A stretch of 9,422 bases of DNA. Source: an uncultured Lachnospiraceae bacterium. GTDB taxonomy: Bacteria; Bacillota; Clostridia; Lachnospirales; Lachnospiraceae. The stretch's first letter is position 1. Each line of letters begins with the position of its first letter. The stretch is from assembly GCA_958444395.1 (NCBI GenBank), contig CAUCOL010000044.1, positions 1 to 9,422 of the forward strand. The letters are read 5' to 3'. Below are positions 1 to 5,300 of this stretch, piece after piece. Below the pieces are notes generated by a model. The model worked only from the letters and a program-made list of their open reading frames with translations, did not search any database and had not been told where the DNA came from. Made by a program: the position numbers and the translations under genes.

Positions 1-16
1 CCTTTGTACATGCCTG

Positions 17-29
17 ACCTGTATCAGGT
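17..29. repeat. 13-bp palindrome ACCTG-TAT-CAGGT
   Basis: Perfect 5-bp arms flank a 3-bp spacer next to the left edge, about where the start of the riboswitch-controlled gene would be expected. It could be an operator or a short RNA hairpin; nothing in the window decides between them. Confidence 0.4.
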
Positions 30-110
30 GCACACTGACACAAGCTCCATTCTCACTGAAAGAAACTCCGACTTTCCCGGTACCATGCGATCCACACACG
101 TATTTTTACG

Positions 111-139
111 ATACAGGTGCATAGATATCCGCACCGTAT
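111..139 (-). other. Hairpin in the post-terminator leader
   Basis: On the minus strand ATACGGTGC (139-131) can pair with GCACCTGTAT (120-111), a 9-bp stem with one bulged T and a 10-nt loop. No U-tract follows, so it is not an intrinsic terminator. Its role is unknown; it may shape the leader of the off-window gene. Confidence 0.5.
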
Positions 140-154
140 AAACATCCCATACAG

Positions 155-204
155 TAGAAAATCCATCTTATTCGCTGTCTGTCAGAAAACGTAATAAGAT
201 GGAT
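155..204 (-). terminator. Intrinsic terminator of the SAM-I riboswitch
   Basis: On the minus strand a perfect 12-bp stem forms between ATCCATCTTATT (204-193) and AATAAGATGGAT (172-161), with a 20-nt loop. It is followed by TTTTCT. The 5' arm carries TCTTATT, which is also complementary to the 3' strand of the aptamer's P1 helix. An antiterminator and this terminator are therefore mutually exclusive, as expected for an S-box transcriptional OFF switch. Confidence 0.85.
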
Positions 205-219
205 GGAATATCGTCAACT

Positions 220-320
220 CCTCTTATTGATCGATTTCTCGCTGAGATTGGCACCTTCCTGTATAAGGGGTTGCCGTGGTTTCATAGAGCCTTCACTCTC
301 CACCACTCTGAATAAGAGTT
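220..320 (-). ncRNA. SAM-I (S-box) riboswitch aptamer
   Basis: The minus strand matches the S-box consensus throughout. P1 is CTCTTATT (319-312) paired with AATAAGAG (228-221). A P2 arm follows with GTGG/CCAC and GAG/CTC pairing around the kink-turn region. The conserved CTATGAAACCACGGCAACC block lies at 289-271. The P3 strands GGCAACC and GGTGCC enclose a short loop. AAGGTGCCAATCTCAGC follows, then a small P4 (TCTC/GAGA). S-box aptamers bind S-adenosylmethionine and cause premature termination when SAM is plentiful. Here the aptamer lies between a good promoter (406-378) and a 12-bp terminator (204-161), so the unit is complete. The controlled gene is outside the window to the left. Identification is by conserved sequence and pairing; a covariance-model search was not run. 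Confidence 0.96.
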
Positions 321-377
321 TCTTTTATTTCATTGTAACAAATGTCGTACATAAATCTTGTATCAACACTAACTTTT

Positions 378-406
378 ACTATAACGCATATTTCCAAATA
401 CGTCAA
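378..406 (-). promoter_or_regulatory. Promoter for the SAM-I riboswitch transcript
   Basis: On the minus strand TTGACG (406-401) is separated by exactly 17 nt from TATAGT (383-378), close to the sigma-A consensus. Transcription would start near 371, about 50 nt before the aptamer. It lies only 33 nt downstream of the helicase stop codon and on the same strand. Confidence 0.8.
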
Positions 407-428
407 TAGCATATTTCTCTGTTTTCCT

Positions 429-473
429 GCCGGTCCTGCTTATTTTCGGTTTGCCACCTCGACATTGACCGGC
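429..473 (-). repeat. Inverted repeat spanning the helicase stop codon
   Basis: GCCGGTC (429-435) and GACCGGC (467-473) are perfect 7-bp GC-rich arms around a 31-nt loop that contains the helicase stop codon. On the minus strand the 3' arm is followed by AGGAAAAC, not a U-tract, so it does not qualify as an intrinsic terminator. It may protect the mRNA 3' end or be coincidental. Confidence 0.35.
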
Positions 474-2017
474 TTTCCTTTGATCCGCGCGCTGTTCATC
501 GCATCGATCACGGCTCTTCCATACTCTGTCGGCACCTCGATAAAGGAATAATTGTCATACATGTCAATCGCTCCGACCAGATTTCCCTCCATGCCGGATT
601 CGCCTGCCACTGCACCCAGCAGATCTCCGATCCTGACGCGCTGTTTCTTTCCGATATTGATGAACAGACGCACCATTCCCGGTTCTGCCCCGGTATCTCC
701 AAAGTCCTCTTCCTTCGCCATCGCAGAGGCTGTGTCTTCTCCCATTGCCAGCTTAAGCAATGCTGCTGCCGCTTCTGTTGCGGAGTATTCCTGCTCCTCC
801 AGATGTTCCTCCAGCATACGGATCATCTTCGTCAAATCATCGTTCTCTATGATCCCGGCTACCTGCTCCAGTACCTTTTCCGCTTTGATCCGGCTGATAT
901 CATTCACCGATGGTACCGGCTGACGCTTGATCTTCGTCTTACAATATCTCTGGATGTCCTTCAGCTTATAGATCTCTTTTCCGGAGATCAGGTTAAAGGC
1001 ACGTCCGGTTCGTCCGGCACGCCCGGTTCGTCCGATACGATGAACATAGAACTCGTCATCCTGTGGTATGTCATAATTAAATACCGCTTCCACATCATCT
1101 ACGTCTATTCCTCTGGCTGCCACGTCCGTCGCTACCAGGATATCCGTCTTTCCATTTCGGAACCCTTTCATGACGCGGTCTCTCTGTGCCTGCTTCATAT
1201 CGCCGTGCAGTCCCTCTGCAAAGTAACCTCTCCCTTTCAGATCCGCTACCAACTCGTCCACCTTCCGCTTTGTATTGCAGAATACCAGCGACAGAGCCGG
1301 ATCGTACAGATCCAGCAGGCGGGATAATACCTCGCTTTTCTTACGTGGGTTGACCTCATAATAATACTGTTCGATCTTTGGCACGGTCAGCTCTTTCTTG
1401 ACAACCTTAACAATCTCCGGATCGGTCAGATAGGTCTTGGCAATCTCCAGGATCGGTTTTGGCATCGTGGCAGAGAACAGCAGCGTCTGACGTTCCTGCG
1501 GCAGATGCGATAATACCAGCTCAATATCCTCACGAAAGCCCATATTCAGCATCTCGTCTGCTTCATCCAGCACCATAGTGCCGACCCGCTCCATCTTCAA
1601 TGTATGTCTGCGGATATGGTCTATCACACGTCCTGGCGTGCCGATCACGACCTGTACGCCACCCTTCAGCGAGCGGATCTGCTTGCTGATCTCTTGACCA
1701 CCATAGATCGGCAGTACCTTAATCCCATGCATAAACTTCGCCAGACGGCGGATTTCTTCTGCTACCTGGATCGCCAGCTCTCTGGTCGGACACAGCACGA
1801 TTGCCTGCAGTTTCTTCTCATGTGGATCGACTCGTTGCAGCAACGGAATACCAAAAGCAGCAGTCTTACCGGTACCTGTCTGCGCCTGGCCGATCATATC
1901 GCGCCCCTCCAGTGCCACCGGAATTGCTTTCGCCTGAATCGGACTTGCCTCTTCAAATCCCATCTCTGTTACAGCCCGCAGAATGCGCGGGTCTAAGCAT
2001 AATTCTTCAAAATTCAC
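440..2017 (-). CDS. deaD: DEAD-box ATP-dependent RNA helicase with C-terminal DbpA-like RNA-binding domain
   Basis: 525-residue cytoplasmic helicase that uses ATP to unwind short RNA duplexes; relatives act in ribosome assembly, RNA decay and cold adaptation. All core motifs are intact: Q motif (F3 to Q28), motif I AQTGTGKT (45-52), PTRELA (77-82), TPGR (127-130), DEAD (151-154), SAT (182-184), VFCNTK (245-250), ATDVAARGID (296-305) and HRIGRTGRAGR (326-336). A helical segment (about 365-440) resembles the dimerisation region of CshA/CsdA-type enzymes. Residues 448-525 look like a DbpA/YxiN RNA-binding domain. The start codon is GTG at 2017-2015, placed by the ribosome binding site AGAGGT five bases upstream and by the family-typical N-terminus MNFEEL. 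It is apparently monocistronic, with a leader of about 125 nt. CshA, DeaD and DbpA subfamilies cannot be separated with certainty, so the symbol is provisional. Confidence 0.95.
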   Translation of the reverse strand: MNFEELCLDPRILRAVTEMGFEEASPIQAKAIPVALEGRDMIGQAQTGTGKTAAFGIPLLQRVDPHEKKLQAIVLCPTRELAIQVAEEIRRLAKFMHGIKVLPIYGGQEISKQIRSLKGGVQVVIGTPGRVIDHIRRHTLKMERVGTMVLDEADEMLNMGFREDIELVLSHLPQERQTLLFSATMPKPILEIAKTYLTDPEIVKVVKKELTVPKIEQYYYEVNPRKKSEVLSRLLDLYDPALSLVFCNTKRKVDELVADLKGRGYFAEGLHGDMKQAQRDRVMKGFRNGKTDILVATDVAARGIDVDDVEAVFNYDIPQDDEFYVHRIGRTGRAGRTGRAFNLISGKEIYKLKDIQRYCKTKIKRQPVPSVNDISRIKAEKVLEQVAGIIENDDLTKMIRMLEEHLEEQEYSATEAAAALLKLAMGEDTASAMAKEEDFGDTGAEPGMVRLFINIGKKQRVRIGDLLGAVAGESGMEGNLVGAIDMYDNYSFIEVPTEYGRAVIDAMNSARIKGKPVNVEVANRK

Positions 2018-2022
2018 TCTTT

Positions 2023-2028
2023 ACCTCT
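2023..2028 (-). promoter_or_regulatory. Ribosome binding site of the helicase gene
   Basis: AGAGGT on the minus strand lies 5 nt before the GTG codon at 2017-2015. This supports a GTG start rather than a later ATG. Confidence 0.75.
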
Positions 2029-2040
2029 TTTCTCAGTGTT

Positions 2041-2058
2041 CACAGAATTTCCCCTGTG
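2041..2058 (-). other. Small hairpin in the helicase leader
   Basis: CACAG (2058-2054) and CTGTG (2045-2041) form a 5-bp stem with an 8-nt loop on the minus strand, close upstream of the ribosome binding site. The rest of the leader is purine-rich and probably unstructured. It may modulate translation, but the stem is short. Confidence 0.3.
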
Positions 2059-2149
2059 CACTTGCTGTTCTTACTCTCTTCTCTCTTCCTGTATCGGTTC
2101 TGTGCTCTTTTCTTTTTCACATCGCAGGTTCCATCCCCGTATTCACAAA

Positions 2150-2155
2150 ATTATA
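2150..2155 (-). promoter_or_regulatory. Candidate -10 element of the helicase promoter
   Basis: A perfect TATAAT lies on the minus strand between the hairpin at 2204-2243 and the helicase start. The hexamer at 17-nt spacing is CAGCGG, a poor -35 match, and there is no TG extension. Strong activity would need an activator or another promoter. It implies a 5' leader of about 125 nt. Confidence 0.35.
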
Positions 2156-2203
2156 AGACTTTCTGCATCTTCCCGCTGCCACACAGCTATTTTTTCGCAA
2201 CAA

Positions 2204-2243
2204 AAGAACCGTTCCCTAAAATGTATTTTAAGAAACGGTTCTT
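2204..2243 (-). terminator. Strong hairpin, probable terminator of the surface-protein transcript
   Basis: AAGAACCGTT and AACGGTTCTT form a perfect 10-bp outer stem (2204-2213 with 2234-2243). A 3x3 internal loop leads to an inner TAAAA/TTTTA stem with a TGTA loop. On the minus strand the 3' arm ends in TTCTTTTGTT, a modest U-rich tail. It lies about 137 nt past the surface-protein stop codon and before the helicase promoter region, so it most likely ends the 5-kb transcript. It could also be the terminator of a small RNA. Confidence 0.7.
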
Positions 2244-2274
2244 CACTGACATTTTATTCTCAGAGGGGGGAATT

Positions 2275-2314
2275 GTAATGCATGATATACGTATATATCA
2301 CTAGGTCGCATTAC
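2275..2314 (-). repeat. Nested inverted repeat in the surface-protein 3' region
   Basis: The outer arms are GTAATGC and GCATTAC (2275-2281 with 2308-2314). The inner arms are TGATATA and TATATCA (2283-2289 with 2294-2300) around CGTA. Together they make a 14-bp imperfect hairpin with one asymmetric internal loop. A perfect 12-bp palindrome ATATACGTATAT sits at 2285-2296. On the minus strand it lies between the surface-protein stop and the terminator hairpin, separated from the latter by a linker containing CCCCCC. Confidence 0.65.
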
Positions 2315-2379
2315 TGAGTATAGTTTAACACTTCTGCCCTAAAATGCAAGCATTATTTTCTATTTTTTTCATTTCACCC

Positions 2380-5300
2380 CTATTTTTTTACTTTGACCTT
2401 CTTCGCAGCACTCCATGCTCCCGGTACTTTCTTACCGTCAACTGTTTTGTATGCGCGGACACGAATGTAATATGTCTTTTTCTTCTTCAGCTTTCTTAAC
2501 GTAAGTGCTGTTTTCTTTACACTCTTAATCTTTGCTTTCTTAACGCTGCTCTTAACGCCATATGCCACCTGATAGCCTTCGGCTCCGGCTACTTTGCCCC
2601 AGGATACGCTGATCTTTTTGCCTTTTACATTCTTTGCTTTTTTGATCTTTGCTTTGGCAAGCTGCTCCGTATTATCTGTACCCTGCGTTTTATCATCCTT
2701 TTTGTCGGAAGTACCGGATACGACGATCGTACAGTTTGCTGTTTTCTTCGTCGTCTTTGAAGTAACCTTGATCGTTACCTTACCTTCCTTGATACCCTTG
2801 ACTGTGGCAGTCTGGCTGTTGCCTGTGCTGTCGCCACTGTCTGATGCAACCGTTGCGACCTTCTCGTCAGAAGAAGTCCATTCAAACTGATCTTCTGCCG
2901 TGGCAGGCTGTAAGCTGGCTGTGATCTTGATGCTTTCTCCTGCCTTCAGGGTCTGCTCCTTCACATTCAGCTCGATACCGGTGGCTGGGGTAGACACGGT
3001 CACGGTACAGGTATCTGAAATATTGTTCTGGAAGTTACTGCATGTAATGATTGCAGTTCCCTTACCTACTGCCGTTACCTTTCCTGCCGAATCAACCGTT
3101 GCGACCTTCTCATCGGAGGAACTCCATACGATCTGTTCGGTATTCGTCTCCGGAAGGATCGTAGCAACCAGTGTTGCCGTCTCCTTCGCTTTCATAACCA
3201 ATGTATTTTTATCCAGTGTAATGCTGGTCGCCGGTTCGTTCTTCAGGATCGTGATCGTCGTTTTCGCTACGACTCCACCCTCACTTAACTCAGATGGAAG
3301 TGTCGTTGCCGTTACCTTGACCGTGCCCTGTGATAAGGCAGTCAATACTCCGTCCTCACTGATACTTGCGATGGAAGTATCATCAATACTCCACTGAACC
3401 TGATCCGTACTGTCTGTCGGTGTAAATACCGGTGTGATCTGCAGGGTATGATTTTGCAGCATACTGAACTGACCATCTGTAATATCCACCTTCGTATTCT
3501 TCTCATCCACTGCCTGCAGTTTCAATGCGGTAGCCGGAGAGTTTACGATTACATCGATCGTCTTTGAGATACCTGTCTTCGTCAGCAGACGAATCTGTGT
3601 CGTTCCCGGTTTCTTACCAACCAGCATCAGAGTAGCAGAGGTACCATCGGTAACGTTTGTCGTGCCACCTTCAAAGAAATCATCCTTTGCACTGATATAG
3701 GATGCCATCACAATATCATCACATACTCCACCATTTACGGCTTTGATCAGATACAGCATTGGCTGTCCTACGTTGACATAGATCTTTCCATTCACCAGTT
3801 CTGCACCTGTCAGCTGCTTGATCTCAATATCCGTAGCCGGATACCGGATATCCTTCTTAACAATGTTAAAAGTCTTCGTCAGCTTTCCTTTAAAGTTACC
3901 TGTTCCGGTAATCTCTACAGAAGCCTCTCCTTCATTCACATTATTGGTAAATTTTGCTGTGTAATCCACATTTCTGACCAGATCGATCGTTCCATTGGTG
4001 ATATCCAGCTCCGGTTCCATTGCAGTACCACAATCATACTGATCCGGTATCGCAGCCCATGTCACATCCGTTGTCAGATCAGAAGCATCAATCCGGAATG
4101 ATTTATTCACGGTTCCCGTAAAGTTTCCTTTTCCGGCGATCGTAACCTTTGCTGTTCCGACGTTAATATTGTCTTCATAGGTTACCGTATAGTCTTTTCC
4201 GTTTTCTATCGTCTGTTTTTTAAATGTACCGATATACTCCGGCTTTAAAGCAGCTCCTGTATAGGTCTGATTCTCTGCGTTTGCAAAACTTACACCGGAA
4301 ATCTCCTGCGGACGGATCGTGAACTGTACACTGATCGTTCCGGTATAATTTTCCTGACCGGTAACACGAATCGTCGCTGTACCGGCATTGACATTATTGC
4401 TATACTCCGCTGTAAAATCCGTTGTCTTGGATAGCTGCGTCCTTGTATCCGCTTTGCCTTCTTCTTTCGTGATACGATACAATGAAACATCCGGTGTGAG
4501 TGCTTCCCCTGTATAGGTCTGATCTGCGATCGCAACAGTTTCCAGCTTCTCCATCGCATATGGGTTGATCGTAAATGTCTCAGTAATTGTTCCTGTAAAG
4601 TTACCTGTACCCTCTACCTTAACAGTAGCCTCTCCTGCATTTGTGTTATTGGTGTAGGTTACTTTAAAGTCTGTTCCTTTGACAAGCTCCTGTGTATCAC
4701 TGCCCTCTTTATAAGTCAGCTTCACCTCCGGCTTCTGTGCCTTTCCATTATATACTGTATCCTCTAATGGGAATTTAAAATCAGAAATATCTTTCTTCAC
4801 AACCTTATAAGCGATCGTACGGCTGCCTGTATACAGCTTGTCTCCCGTCTCGCCCAGGCTGATCGTGTAATCACCCACACTGCTGCCTTCTGTATAGCTG
4901 TTCTTCAGGACGTAGTCCTTTCCATCACCCTCTGTCAGAGTGTAAGCCTTACCGGCTGATGCACGGCTGTCTTTCTTGTTTACAGCGGTTACGTTAATGT
5001 CCGGCACTTTTCCATTTGGGAGATAGATAAATTCCTGCTTTGGCTCAATGCCGCTGACCTCAACGTCTTCATCGCTCAGAGGCAGAACTGCTGTGATCGG
5101 GCAGGTCATCGTCAGCTGACCATATGTCGCTGTTAAAATAGCTGTACCTACCTTTTTCATGGTAACAGTCACCTTCTCACCCTCTGTTTTATCCAGAGAT
5201 GCCACCTCTTCATTGTCAATACTCCATTTTACGATTGGCTGCGAAACAGTGCTGTCATCACTGTTCTTAACCGTCGCCTGTACAGCAACGGATGTGTCCA

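Larger units (their letters stand above)
1..160 (-). other. Leader of an off-window gene, downstream of the riboswitch terminator
   Basis: No convincing protein-coding start or extended ORF is visible on the minus strand, so this looks like untranslated leader between the SAM-I terminator and a gene beyond position 1. Minus-strand ORFs here are about 30 codons or fewer and close inside the window. An ATG at 11-9 would run off the edge but has only a weak Shine-Dalgarno upstream. The last five minus-strand bases read AAAGG, which could be the start of a ribosome binding site for a gene starting just outside. The region holds a 9-bp hairpin (139-111) and a 13-bp palindrome (17-29). The target gene is unknown; genes of methionine or SAM metabolism are usual for this riboswitch class. 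Confidence 0.5.

Noticed and set aside
2278..2304. Plus-strand mini ORF MHDIRIYH behind a GAGGGGGG stretch
   Set aside because: Only 8 codons, no promoter on the plus strand, and the bases are explained by the nested palindrome and the minus-strand C6 linker.
3850..4790. Tandem DNA repeats as a possible CRISPR or VNTR
   Set aside because: Similarity follows protein-level repeats of 75-85 residues inside one ORF, with diverged codons and no short direct repeats with unique spacers.
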